Positions 1 to 11,419 of a stretch of 64,000 bases of DNA are shown here, piece by piece. Source of the stretch: Plantago major (Eukaryota > Streptophyta > Magnoliopsida > Lamiales > Plantaginaceae). The translations under genes were made by a program, and so were the position numbers. The stretch spans positions 1-64,000 of the forward strand of contig JAIFAC010000290.1 in NCBI GenBank assembly GCA_026545765.1, given 5' to 3'. The notes beneath the pieces are model-generated. The model did not search any database. It was not told the DNA's origin and saw only the letters and a program-made list of their open reading frames with translations. Position 1 is the first letter of the stretch. The number at the start of each line of letters is the position of its first letter.

Positions 1-2895
1 AGGCTAATGGCGGCAATAAAGCGAGCTTCAATGAATGGGTTGACGTAATGTTGGCCCTTTGTCACGAAGAAAACCTAGTTCCACCGGCTTTTTACAAAGC
101 GAAGAAAAAGATCTGAGGTTTGAGGTTACCGTGGTAACCATAGGCATTGTCCAGAAAATGTGCATGATCTATTGGGAGGAGGATGCGGATCTAATACAAT
201 GATACAAGTTACATGGTAATAGATGATACAAGCGTTACAAGGAGGGCTTCGAGAAGCAGCGGAAGAAAATCTCCCACATAAGAAAATGTGGTACTTCCCT
301 CCTAGCACCTCGTTTGAAGAGATTGCTTATGCTTCAAGTGCTGCTGGATAAAATGCGGTGCCGAAGGAGGCGAAGTAATCTCGGATAATGCGAAGATGGT
401 AGAATGGACCATCCAGAGACTCACGCATGAAAATCGTTTGACAAGACATATCGAGTTCTGACCCGAATCTAGAAATGTCGATTGGAACTTTATACGGATG
501 GTTTCAACTTAGTTTTGGAAGTGACCCGAAAATACTCTTGTTGGCGATTATGCTCACCGTTACAACTTTTGCCCGGTGAGTGCATGAAGGAGCCATTCAT
601 GTTTACAGCTAGCGTTGGTGCACAGGCGAAAGATCCTGGTGGCGTTGGATGTTTCTTACAACTAATCAAGGAGGCGTCGATTTGTGGACGGATGGTATCC
701 GCATATGATGTATGGACCAAAAAGAACTTCACACTTGGAGCAACTCTTCTTTGGACCGTGGTGACTAGCTGCGTACTCCATGCTATCTGGAAGGAAAGCA
801 GCGAAATATGCATATCCACATTGCTTGGAGGATCTTGATGCATTTAGGCTGAAGGGTAGTGGAAAATTTTGTTGGTTTGATTGTCGCCGTAGGTTGCTAG
901 AAAGTGACCATTCGTTCGGGGAAGAACAAGGATCAATTCTTGAAAATAAAATTAAAGTAAACAAAAAAGCCCGAGCAAGACTTCTTGGTGCACAAATTCT
1001 TGCGGAGATTGATAGGTTGGAGTCTTATGAAGGTGGCCCGAACTTGGGTGGATGAAGGATAAAGAACATTGGTAAAAATTGTGGTTGGTGGAAGACCGAG
1101 CATCTTACGGACTTGCCTTATTGGGTGGTCTTCTTATCCGTCACAACTTAGATTTCATTCATTGAGAAGAGCGTGTTAGGAACTTATTCAATACACTTTG
1201 CAACATTGAGGGAAAAACAAAGGAAAATCTGAAGTCTAGAAGGCGAGTTGAATCGTGGTGTAAAGGCACGAGTTGACAAACAAGGATGAAAGGTAGAATT
1301 AGTGGTACGCCGAAAGCGTGCTACACAATTAATGATACATCTAGGTCAATTTTGTTTGATTGGGTGAGGCATTGAGTTTCCTAGATAATTATGCCTCAAA
1401 TTTAGAGAGGTGTGTGGATTTGAAGAAGACAAAGGTTTTTGGGATGAAGAGCCACGACTGTCATGTGTTCATGGAGAGGCTTATCCCGGTAGCATTTCGA
1501 GAGCTGCTACCTAAACATGTATGGTGCTATCAAAGTTGAGCTTATTTTCAAAAATTTAGGCCTGAGGTGGTTCATGACAAAGTGTTGGAAAATCTTGAAA
1601 AGAACATACCATTGATTCTATGCAAGCTCGAGCATATCTTTCCACCGAGCTGGTTTCATTCTATGGAGCACTTATCGGTTTACCTTCCACATGAAGCGAG
1701 ACTTGCTGGATCGGTTCAGTATCGATGGATGTACCCATTCGAGAGGTACTTGGGGAAATTGAAGAAGTATGTGAACAACAAGGTAAACTTTGAAGGATCG
1801 ATTGCCAATGCCTACATTAGGAAGCAACTATACGCTCTTATTAATTTGATAAGCACGTCCCTACGAAGACATCAAGGCCGGCTCGAAACGCAGACACATT
1901 CGAAGTTCAAGCAGATGATGAGTTGTCACTATCTGTCTTTAGGGTATCAGGGAGACCTCTTGGTGGAGATAAGAAAGAATATCTTACGGGGAAGGAGTTG
2001 AAAGCAGCTCAATATTATGTCCTCTGAATTGTCTTTGAGGTTGACAAGTATATCTTTGCTATTTGCGAGGTGAGCAACACTTTCTTTAAATTTTAATATA
2101 CCTCGTGAAGTCTCTACTTCAATTCGGACTTATCATCGAATCAATATTTAGGTGATTTCAAAAGCGTGGTTGGAAGAAAATCCTCGGATGACGGAGGATA
2201 CACTAGAAGAACTACTTGATTCAAAATGGAATCGAATTTCCAGTTAGTTCAAAGAGTATATAGGAATCCTATTAACAACGTCACATGCCTATACTTAAAG
2301 GCTCTACTTAAAGGCCGTCAAAGGTCTACACATTCGGGTTATATAGTGATGGCCTTAGGTTCCATACGACTAAATGTAACATAGCCGTGGCAACAAGCAA
2401 CTCGGGGGTGTGTGTTAAGGTGCGAGATTATGGAGCTGCTTTGTTTGATTTCCACGGGAAGCTAAAGCGAATAGTGAGATTGAATATCTCGACTTTCCAT
2501 AGAAAAGAACCTTCTTGTTTGATGTTGAGTGGTATGTTCCTAATCCGAGGTAGAGGAAGAGCGAGCGGTATGAAATGGTTGATGTGAACGAAAGAAGAGG
2601 TACGGAGACCAAGTATGAACCATTTATTTTGGCGACTCGAAGCCACAAGTGGTGTTTCTTGAGTATCAGCGGGAAGCGATAAGGCGAAATGGTTAGCTCG
2701 ATACCTATTCATGCTGCTTCGAAAGTGGAGTACATTGAGAAAGGCGACTCGATTACCAACTCGTACCAACAAGAGGATGTCGATAAACAAGCGAGAAAAT
2801 CCCATAGAAGCGAGATCATGAGTTGTTTGACACGCACGAGGACAATATGTAGACTTAGAGGGGCGATAGCGGTATATTATGTGTATTATAACTAG
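1..2895 (+). pseudogene. CACTA TNP2-type transposase, degraded
   Basis: This would encode the transposase that cuts and pastes the CACTA element (Transposase_21/TNP2 family). Its order matches the right-hand copy: linker (1-350, similar to 61603-61950), TNP2 core (about 480-1560, with the ISAYD-like and HNLDFIH-like family signatures), DUF4218 (about 1560-2040), a short intron (about 2070-2150) and DUF4216 (about 2160-2830). The start is outside the window. Frames change many times, so no single reading frame covers more than about 145 codons. Many of the changes are CAG/CTG-to-CG type differences from the right copy, so part of the damage may be sequencing error. DUF4216 is recognisable from its paired-arginine and KYEPFILA-like segment near 2610. 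Confidence 0.8.
1567..2001 (+). pseudogene. DUF4218 segment of CACTA transposase
   Basis: A 144-codon open stretch reads as the DUF4218 domain usually found C-terminal to TNP2 in plant CACTA transposases. Visible landmarks are the FPPSWFHSMEHL block, then QYRWMYPFERYLGKLKKYV, then EGSIANAYI. The right-hand copy has the same domain but is interrupted after the MYP block by about 80 bp that looks like an intron (63357-63435); here the coding sequence runs straight through. It is an internal part of the larger broken gene, so its first Met is not a true start. Its role in transposition is not known. Confidence 0.8.
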
Positions 2896-3017
2896 TTAGT
2901 AGTTGATAACACTTGAGTATTTACATTACGCATGAAAAATGGTTACATGTGTTATTTATAATTTGTTTACAACTCGTATTAACACATTTTATTGTATTTG
3001 TTACATGTTTTGCAGAT
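2896..3017 (+). other. CACTA intron tail with 3' splice site
   Basis: An AT-rich stretch ends in ttgttacatgttttgcag followed by at. It looks like an intron 3' end (pyrimidine-rich tract plus CAG). The S1 target duplication CAGAT (3013-3017) covers this putative acceptor. Confidence 0.5.
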
Positions 3018-4395
3018 TATTAGGAATATCTGTTAGTATTTGATCCTCATCACATGTTCTTATCTTAGCGGAAAGGTGATTAAGTACTCTTGGTTCACTT
3101 GAACATTGTAAAAGAAATCACTTAGTATGATTAGTCTAGTAAATCTTGTATTAGGATTATAGGTCTCTGAGTGTAATTTTATTTCCATAAGACCATGAAG
3201 ATCAATCCTAGCAATGGGCTTTTCGAAGATTAGAAGGCGAAGATTGCCAAGATTTATGAAGACATCAAGGTTTAGTCTAACTCGGAAAGACTATGTCTTT
3301 AATCCTTTTTAAGTGTATTTACTTACTTTTGAAATATGATTACGGACATATGACATCATGAGTATGGAGCATGCAAGCCATCGGAAAGGCTCATGTATCC
3401 GTTGAAGACCACGAGACAAGAAATAGTACAAGTGCATTAATTGCATCGGCGAGAAAAGCCGTTGAAGCCACGATCCTCTCGAGACATGAGACAAGGACTT
3501 ACAGTACTCATTTCAAGATAAGTATGGTTTGAATTTGAATTGTTTCTAATGGATATCATTCAACGACTCTCAAATTCATCTATATATCACACACTTAGAT
3601 CTTTGAAAATACACCTTAGAACTCTATCTTGCAAACTTACCATCAAGCAAAGTATTCTCTCGAGCACTTTACTACCCTTTAGAAAGCTTTACATTGCTCG
3701 AAGAATCACTAGTAGTTCTAAGTTGTCCTGAACCTTAACAAGAGATTGTTATTAAGTGAAAGAGTTGAATTATCGGATACCCTTTACGAAGCTCATTCTC
3801 GAGCGGACATCAATTACTTGGGTCGATAAAAGCGGTGCCATCCATTGAACAAGTGTATTAAGTAGTCTTGTTTTATTAGGCTCTCTGAAAACATAAGCGA
3901 AAAGTTATCAGAAGCCTCTCGACAAACCTTATAACCAACACCATCAAGGCGTGGAGTAGAGGAAGTACTTGATTTGGGAAATCAAGGAATAACTCAAGGT
4001 TATCTGAGTAGAGGAAGTACTTAGCTCTGGGAGTGAGGGAATAACTCGGGGGAACAATTGGTTGGGAACCATTTGTTTAAGAATCTTAGAATAGGATTAT
4101 TGTAAGGTGAACTCAATTATACATTCTAGTGAATTCTAGGTCCCGGAAAGGCCGAAGTGGATTAGTTGGAGGATTCATACCTCAGGATACCATATACTTG
4201 TGTCATTTACCTTTCGTATTTACATTTATAAAGCACACACATACTTATTGTTTACACTTACCTATCTTAAAGTCTTCCGCTCTGAATTTAAGTATGAAAT
4301 CCCGGTTTATGAGAAGCTGTGTTTATCGACAAAAGTTTTAAAGACTATTCACCTCCCCCTCTAGTCTTTTACTTTGCAGATTATCTGGACCAACA
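3018..4395 (+). repeat. 5' LTR of S1
   Basis: This is the direct repeat partner of 20351-21719. It begins tattaggaatatctgtt (one change from TGTTAGG) and ends ggaccaaca, directly followed by the primer binding site. Differences from the 3' LTR are concentrated at CAG/CTG sites, for example catcggaaagg here against catcagaaagg there. Confidence 0.92.
3581..3587 (+). promoter_or_regulatory. Putative LTR TATA box (S1)
   Basis: TATATAT in the context caaattcatctatatatcacac is present in both S1 LTRs (second copy near 20911). It is the best TATA-like candidate for the element's genomic transcript. S2 has a comparable motif in its LTR near 54933-54940 on the minus strand. Functional status is inferred. 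Confidence 0.45.
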
Positions 4396-4396
4396 A

Positions 4397-4412
4397 GTGG
4401 TATCGGGCAGAG
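4397..4412 (+). other. Primer binding site of S1
   Basis: One base after the 5' LTR the sequence reads gtggtatcgggcagagg. It resembles the plant initiator-methionine tRNA complement TGGTATCAGAGC, with CAGAG read as CGGG. The change is of the same CAG-to-CGG kind seen throughout the window. Confidence 0.75.
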
Positions 4413-4509
4413 GTTCTAAGCCATACACCTTTGAACCTAGATCCCCAGATAGGTGAAGGAACTTTGTCCCTTCTGAGGACTATATAATTGGTGTGTTAAG
4501 TGTGCAGGT

Positions 4510-6290
4510 ATGTCTCTGAGTGATGCACCCGTTATGAAGCCAGAAAACTACTAGAAATGGAAGAACAACATGATGCTCCATCCAGAGGCCATTAGTGATG
4601 AGATGATCTATGTCATCAATGAAGGGCCTATCAAATCGAACAACTCGAACAAATTCTTTGAGGTGTCGATGGAAGAAAAAGTCTCGAGCAAGGAAGATGA
4701 AAGCGAGGATGGGGCTGCTAGTGATAGTGGTGGTGTTGCTCGAGGAAGCATTATGTATGAAGACAAGCCAAGAGAGCTCTGGACATCTGAAGATGCGAGA
4801 CCTGATTGGATGGTCGAGCTCGTAATATCATCATCGGATCGACACTGAGCACATCTGAATGAACAACTCTCTGAACACCCCATTCAGGAAAGGTGTTAGT
4901 ACTAAAAGCTGAGAAATAGGAAATGATATACCTTCTATTGTCAAAAGCTTTGGTCACTTCAAGGGAGATTGTCTGCTTTAAACAAGCTCGAGGCGGTGAA
5001 GAAGGACGAAGAAATTTCAAGAGAAATCAAAGGGCCTTCTTGGTGAAGAAAGGAAGAAGATTCAAATTCAACTTGATGCTCTAGACATTGAGGCAGTTAC
5101 GAAGATAGAGATTGAGATGACTCAAACCTACCATCACCCAATTGTGTGGAATCACCCACGATGTAATCGACTTGACCTTAAGAAGAATGAAATGTGTGGA
5201 GTTCTTTGAGATTCTTTGGTCGGTCATCTCGACATTGAAATGTGTCTTATGGTGATGAGTAACTAACAATTCACAAGTTACGTACTATGAGTGATGATGG
5301 AATTGAGGATGCAGGTTGGTCGAAGTGAATTGGATCGTTATGAGAAAGAATTTGGAAGCACAATCCAAAACGAATTCTAGAGGAAAGCAAAGAAACTCTT
5401 GAAAAGAGGTTTACGAGCTAACGAAGTATCGAGAATAAAACCTTTGGAATAGCCTTTAAAGCTCGGATATCGAGAATGAAAATTCTCACAAACTAGCCTT
5501 GGATGAACTTAATGAGAAAATGATGAAGGCGCTACGAGAATGAAGAACTTCGAAAGAAGAGCTATCTTCAATCTTATGCAAAGGCTAGTGACACTCTCCT
5601 TTGAGGTTCAATCCTGTCGAGAGACCCTCTGAGAAAGGTGGACTTGGACTTGATGAACAATCAAGTAATTCATCTCCTCAAGAAGAGTGATGAAAGGTTG
5701 ACCTTTGTAAAAGTCGGCGGAATGATTCTTCAACCACTATAGCATTGGTCGGAAAAGCTAGGGTAGTTGACAAAGGAAAAGGAGTTGCAACCCGACCTTT
5801 GAAAGAACAACAAGTTCACAAGAAACATGTGGATAAGGTCTACGAAAAGAAACAAAACCCTGACATGCAACCATCCACATTGTATTACAAGGAAGGAAGA
5901 ATTCTTTGGAATAGGCAAATTCTCTCTTGTACCATTTTATGAAAATAAAGATGGTGCGAAACTAGTAAGGCTTCAAGGCGCATTGAAAGCGAAGGTGTTG
6001 AAATGGCATTGACTATCGTGCTATTGGAAGGTCATACGCAACAATATAAGGAAGAACAATAAGCGAAAGGCGATATTACGCGTGTGATGAGGAAGTGGAA
6101 GAAATCTCAAGCCAACTTTGAAAAAGCGAATGCGAGTTAGAAGGAACTGGCGAGAAAGGCTAAGTTTCTGAAAAGCAACCAGAAACCAGGTCGAAAGCAC
6201 CAAAGGGAACACTAGAAACACCCGAAGGAAGATTGAGATCAAAATTCGATTCTATTGCATCTCATACTTGATCAAGTTAGACAAAATAAA
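4510..6290 (+). pseudogene. S1 gag
   Basis: This encodes the capsid/nucleocapsid precursor of the retrotransposon. The start is the ATG at 4510 (MSLSDAP), homologous to the S2 gag start at 53882. It is followed by a K-P-E-N-Y then W-K block typical of copia gag. A CCHC zinc-knuckle remnant (GHFKGDC) lies near 4950-4975. The downstream part (5040-5700) is Lys/Glu-rich and coiled-coil-like, as in other Sirevirus gag proteins. An in-frame stop follows the N-E-N-Y block, and many frameshifts break the rest. A splice-donor-like CAGGTATGT overlaps the start codon. The end is approximate because gag and pol appear to be one continuous frame in this lineage. Confidence 0.7.
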
Positions 6291-7752
6291 CTCCCGAGAA
6301 ATTCACTAAAATGTGGATTCTCTTTGGAAGAATGTTTAGTCTAAGTGGTTCTATCTGCGAGGCGAGAACACAACTCTGTTTCTGTTTTGTCTTGACGCCT
6401 CTTGGACTAAGGCTCGATGGCTGTTTGATGGTGGATCACGGAAAGCACATGACGGAGACAAAGCAAATCAGTCAACTACAAAGCTTGCAACCTTGGACGG
6501 ACATGATTTCTTGGAGGAGAATTAAATCCCTCTCGGGATCAGCAGCGTCAAATTGGGATCATTAACAATCAGGCGTATTACATGTTAAAGGTTTGAAATA
6601 TAATCTATTTAGCATGAGGCGGTTTGTGAAAAGGGATTCAGTGAAATTCAAAGCAAAGTATTGCAAACTTATTGACAATGAGTCAAGCGAACGGTCTTGG
6701 TTGCTCGGCGGAAAGGTAGTCTTTATGTTGCGATTGGGCATCTGCCACAACGAAGAATGTCTCATGGTGAGTCAATTAGGTCACCTGAAGAAAACCTTTG
6801 GTTATAGCACAAAGAATGAGTCACTTGAATTTCAAAACTACGAACAAACTTGCGAAAGAGTTAGTGGTTGGCCTTTCCCAAAACATCTTTCGAAAGGATG
6901 GTATATATTACGCCTATCGGATGGAAACAATCCAAGATCTCTTTCAAGTCCAAAACCGGACACTCTAGTGTTAGACCCGCAACTATTACACATGGATCTT
7001 TTTGAATCATCTGTAACCAGTTATATAGGAAAGAAGTATGGTCTGGTTGTTGTAGATGACTTCTCAAGATTCACTTGGGTTGTCTTTCTGAAGCACAAAT
7101 CTGATGCTAGGGTGGAGATACCAAACTTGCTGAATAAGCTTGAAGTCATGAAAAATGACAAGGTATCTGCAATCAGAACAGACCATGTAGTTGAGTTTGT
7201 CGACGATTACATTAAGGAGTTTTGTACCGAAAGGTATCTGACACCAACTTTCCTCTATGAGAACACCACAACAAAATGGTGTTGCAGAAAGGAAAAATAG
7301 AACCCTTAAAGAAGCAGCAAGGACAATGTTGGCTGACACTGAAATAAGTGAAGTTTATTGGGTTGAAGCTGTAAACACAGCATGCTACACTCAGAACAGA
7401 TGTTTGATAAACAAACACCATGACAAGACCCCCTATGAACTCTTGGTTGGTAGACCCCCTAATATCAAACATCTGAAAGTGTTTGGTTGTAGATGTTTTG
7501 TTCTTAACAATGGAAAAGAGTATCTAAGAACATTTCAACCAAAGGCAGATGAAGGTGTGTTTCTTGGTTATTCTATGAATAGCAAAGCATCTGAGTTTAC
7601 AACAAAGAACAAAGAAGATTGAAGAATCGGTTCATGTTGTATTCTATGAAGGAAGCAAGAAACACCTTTGATGAACTCGAGAAGGTTCAAGGAACTAATG
7701 ATAAAGGATTCTGAAGAAGAACCCTCAGAAAGGAAAAACATCATTGTGGAAA
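6290..7752 (+). pseudogene. S1 pol, protease and integrase part
   Basis: This is the 5' half of the copia polyprotein. A protease-like site reads D-G-G-S (6427-6438), where S2 has D-S-G-C. A GAG-pre-integrase region follows near 6600-6950. The integrase core then shows the first acidic site in LLHMDLF (about 6985), the second in IRTDH (about 7177) and the Glu in GVAERKNRT (about 7287). Thereafter LKVFGCRCFV marks the integrase C-terminal region. Two overlapping frames (6593-7300 and 7257-7622) show a frameshift just before the catalytic Glu. The gene is cut at 7757 by the nested copia element and resumes at 12115 with the RT. Confidence 0.85.
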
Positions 7753-7757
7753 GAGAG

Positions 7758-8442
7758 TGTCAAGTATTCTAACCAAGATCGCAATAAAACCAATCAACTA
7801 CTTGACAAATAAAATCACCAATCAAAGCAATAAAACACAAACAATTTAGCATTGGTTCGATTGAATAAATCAATCTCGTCCACGGAGAATCAATGAATTT
7901 TATTACTCCACAACCTTCCTCGAACCCATTAAATTCTGAGAAATTGACCCGAATTACTTGAATTCTACTACACAATCCTCACAACTACTAAATAATCACT
8001 ATTCTAAACACGAAGAATAGCCTGGCTGGAAGGAAATCAGCTTGGGAATCGCTTGTGTTCTGCTCATGAATTATGATCGCATGATGGTGCTCTGTTTCTG
8101 TTTATATAAGCGGCAAAACAGGACTAAGTCGAACAGGAATTGGAAAAATTCGAATTACTTTCTGATGGCTATCGGAAAGAATGATTCTCGACCATTGATC
8201 ATTAACTACCATCAAGATCGATGGCCTTGAGAAGAAAGCGTTCCACTTACCAACTTCTATTCGTTTGATCCACATTTGACTGAAACCATCAATCTCTTCA
8301 AGTTTTCCAATCGGTCCTGTACTTCCAAATCCTTGAAATCAAGTCCTGTAAAAGCTGAAACCTTTCATTCCATCCTGTAAATCAAAACTTTCAAACCGGT
8401 CCTGTAAAACACGGAATCTTGAAACAACCCCAAAACTTCACA
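7758..8442 (-). repeat. 3' LTR of nested copia
   Basis: Near-identical direct repeat of 11420-12109. On the plus strand it begins tgtcaagtattctaacc and ends ccaaaacttcaca. A polypurine-like stretch (aaggtggagattg on the minus strand) adjoins its inner end at 8443-8456. Confidence 0.9.
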
Positions 8443-8599
8443 ATCTCCACCTTGTTGAGAAGATATGAGAGTAACTTCATTCATCTCACTTTCTCTTTAT
8501 CACTATCATCCTTTGATGGACAATAGCTCCGACTGCAGTCTTTGGCATCCTCAACACTTTGAGACACCAACTAAATTCAAACAATGTAAGAATTTAGTT

Positions 8600-8740
8600 G
8601 GATTCTCTACCTATCAACTCTTTCTTCAAGTACACACAACTATCATATGATTTAATGAAAGCAATTTCTTCCATATACTCTTGAACTTCTTATACCCTTT
8701 GGGGCTTTCTTTTAATCCATAGAGACTTCTTTAATCCTGT
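8600..8740 (-). pseudogene. RT remnant of nested copia
   Basis: On the minus strand a short stretch resembles the copia RT block around the SLYGLKQ motif, followed by a D-S-C-V-Y-L-K-K-like segment. The RT active-site YVDDM block and RNase H were not found. This is what remains after an internal deletion between integrase and the 3' LTR. Confidence 0.55.
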
Positions 8741-9004
8741 ACTTACATAAACTTACGAGGCTCTTGATATTCAATATCATGACAAGTACTTAGTGAATGT
8801 GCCACCATGTTGCTAAAACCATACATATTAAGTAGGTTTAAATTTGTCTCCTCTCTATCTCTTGTCAATTTGGAAGTTTATGATTTCTTACATGCTTTGG
8901 TACCACATTCCTCCTTGTGTGGTTTCTATTCTCGATGGCTGGTTGTGTAACCACGGAGCTTGTTGTTCACTGTAGAAATACTAGTTGTGGTAGTTGGACT
9001 AGTA

Positions 9005-10510
9005 TTAATCTGGTATGAGATCTACGTGTGTATTACTCCTCACAGGTGAGCTTTGTGATATTTCAACTCTAGTTGAGTTGTTAGGCTGGTCACTTGCATC
9101 TTCTTGAACATGAGAATCACTCACTACTTCGTAGTTTTCTTTAGCTTGATCCTTAATTCTCATAAGCTCCACCTCAATCTCAGAATCTTTAAACTCCTTC
9201 ATATCAGTTTCCAGGTGATGATCAATGTTCTTATATGGGAACACATCTTCTTCGAACATTACATCCCTGCTAATAACTACCTTCTGGGCATTCTTCTCAA
9301 TACACCACAGCTTGTATCCCTTCACACCCTTAGGATAGCCCAAGAAAATGCATTTCAATGCCCTTGGCTCAAGTTTGTCCTGCCTAACATGTACATATGC
9401 TAGACAACCAAATACTCTTAAGTGTGAGTATTCCTTCGCATCTCCATACCACAATTCATCAGGAGTTTTCATCTGTATGGCTGATGATTGAGTTTTATTG
9501 ATTAAGTAACACACAGTAGTTACAGCTTCACCCCAGAATGACTTAGGAACTCCAGCTTGAAACATGATGCATCTAGTTCTCTCTAGAAGAGTTCTATTCA
9601 TCCTCTCAACTAAACCATTTTGTTGAGGAGTACCAGGTATTGTTCTGTGTCTCTTAATACCTTTATCCATGCAGAACTTGTTGAATTCCTTTGTGAGAAC
9701 TCTAAACCATTATCAGTTCTCAAAACTTTAACTTTCAAGCCCTTTTCTAGCTCGACCTCTGCACACCACTCTTTGAATCTAGAGAATGCATCACTCTTGT
9801 TTCTCAGCACATACACCCACACTCTCCTAGTGTAGTCATCTATCAGTGAAAGGAAATATCTACCTCCACCTTTTGTCTGCACTTTTGCAGGTCCCCATAG
9901 ATCTGCATGTATATAATCTAGAGAAGCACTACTGGTATGTATACCAGTTGGGAAGGGGGTCCTTTTAGCTTTTCCCATAATACATTGCTCACAGGTTCTT
10001 AGCTTCTCAATCTTGCTTGTATCAAATACCTGCTTCTTCTGCAACTCAATCAACCCCTTCTCACTTACATATGCCATTCTCATGTGCCATAGCTCATTAT
10101 CATCCATACTAGCTACTGATACATCACTGATAATCACCCTACACCTCATATAGTAGAGCTTATTCCTCCTTATACCACTCATGACAGCAGATGCATCTTT
10201 GTTATACCACGATAAGTACACCATTCTCTGAGCTAAATCTATATCCTTTATGCTCTAATGTACCAAGAGAGATTAAATTTCTTCTGAGCTCAGGAATATA
10301 CCTAACATCTGTGAGTGTCTTCACAGACTCATCATCCATTCTGAGCTTTATGTCACCAACACCTTGAATGTTGCATATCATATCATTCCCCAGCATAACT
10401 GTGCCTCCATAGCCAACATCGACTTGGTAAACCACTCCTTATATGGACAAATATGGAATGTGCATCGAATCGAGAACCCGTTCATCGTTGGCTTGATGCG
10501 ACATTTAACA
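9005..10510 (-). pseudogene. Nested copia protease and integrase
   Basis: Minus-strand polyprotein segment. A degraded protease start (V-L-D-S) lies near 10480. The stretch at 10435-10202 carries the block ending RRNLISLGTL that usually follows the copia protease. The pre-integrase zinc region (C-E-Q-C) and integrase core follow: first Asp in DYIHADLWG, second Asp in LRTDNGLEF (about 9720) and Glu in NGLVERMNRT (about 9606). Three overlapping frames (10435-10202, 10224-9610, 9670-9005) imply two frameshifts. RT should follow but is largely deleted. The sequence resembles the Tork/Retrofit side of copia rather than the surrounding Sirevirus. Confidence 0.85.
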
Positions 10511-10622
10511 CTCCTCTGGGATATTTATCACCTTATCATGATATTTAACACATCCCATCATACTCGATATTTCTGCAAACTCATGGGAAGTACTCCTCCA
10601 CCTTCATTGTCCTTTTGTCTCT

Positions 10623-11356
10623 TTAACGAAACAATTTTTCTTTAGGTGACCGGTCTCTTACGTGATGACAAATCTGGTTTCCTTGTTTGCAAACCACCAC
10701 CAATTGGTGCTTTTCCTTGTTCTTACGATGCTGTGGTTGAAACTTAGGCTTGTAGTTATTGTTCGACCATGAGACCCTCACGGATGCCTCTACCTTATTT
10801 GTCTCCTTTTGTTGCTCATACACTTTGATTAAACATTGAACTTCCTCAATGTAACCTTCTTTTGGCTGTGAATGCAATTGCATCCTGATGCTCTCATAAG
10901 ACTTAGGTAGAGAATTAAGCAAAATTATTGCTTTATCTTCATCGAGGAAGCTTTGAATCTTCAATGCTATCAATCTCATCAAGAGTTTTGTTGAACATAG
11001 CGATTGCTCGAGAATGTTCCTATCTGGATCCATCTGTAAGAATACGATTGTGATTTCATAAATAATCTCCTAGCTTAAGATCGCGTTTGATACAACGATT
11101 CTAGCTTCTTCCATATATCAAGCTGCGGTTTCTCCTTAGCAACCTCCCTTAATGGTTCATCACCCAAACTCGATATGATTGTACTTGGCCTTCCGATAGA
11201 ATCTTTAACTCTTAGTGCGAAATTGTTTGGGAACTTAACTCTGACAACAATGCCATCTCCACGCCTTGTTGAACCAAGATAGCCTCCATCTTGATTTTCA
11301 CAATGCAAAATCGTTTGCACCGTAAACTTGTCAATGTCGAACCTTGTTGAACCCAT
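10623..11356 (-). pseudogene. Nested copia gag
   Basis: Capsid/nucleocapsid precursor. The start Met at 11356 (MGSTRFDIDKF) matches the usual N-terminus of this copia group. A UBN2-type central region lies in 11033-10700, with LLNSLPKSYE. A damaged CCHC knuckle (C-H-H then G-H-L-K-K-N-C across a frameshift) lies near 10680-10635. A frameshift separates 11356-11075 from 11033-10623. Confidence 0.75.
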
Positions 11357-11419
11357 AGTTGATCACAACTCCAATCCGATCGAACCTGACTCCTTTGGTT
11401 CCCACGAGGCGGTGCCACT

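Noticed and set aside
482-964. Overlapping frames on both strands (118, 117 and 100 codons) as separate genes
   Set aside because: They lie over the TNP2 core, which is recognisable by alignment to the right-hand copy; the antisense frames are shadows.
11405-11419. A Met-tRNA primer site for the nested copia
   Set aside because: The sequence after its 5' LTR, agtggcaccgcc, does not match TGGTATCAGAGC; another primer or a damaged site is possible.
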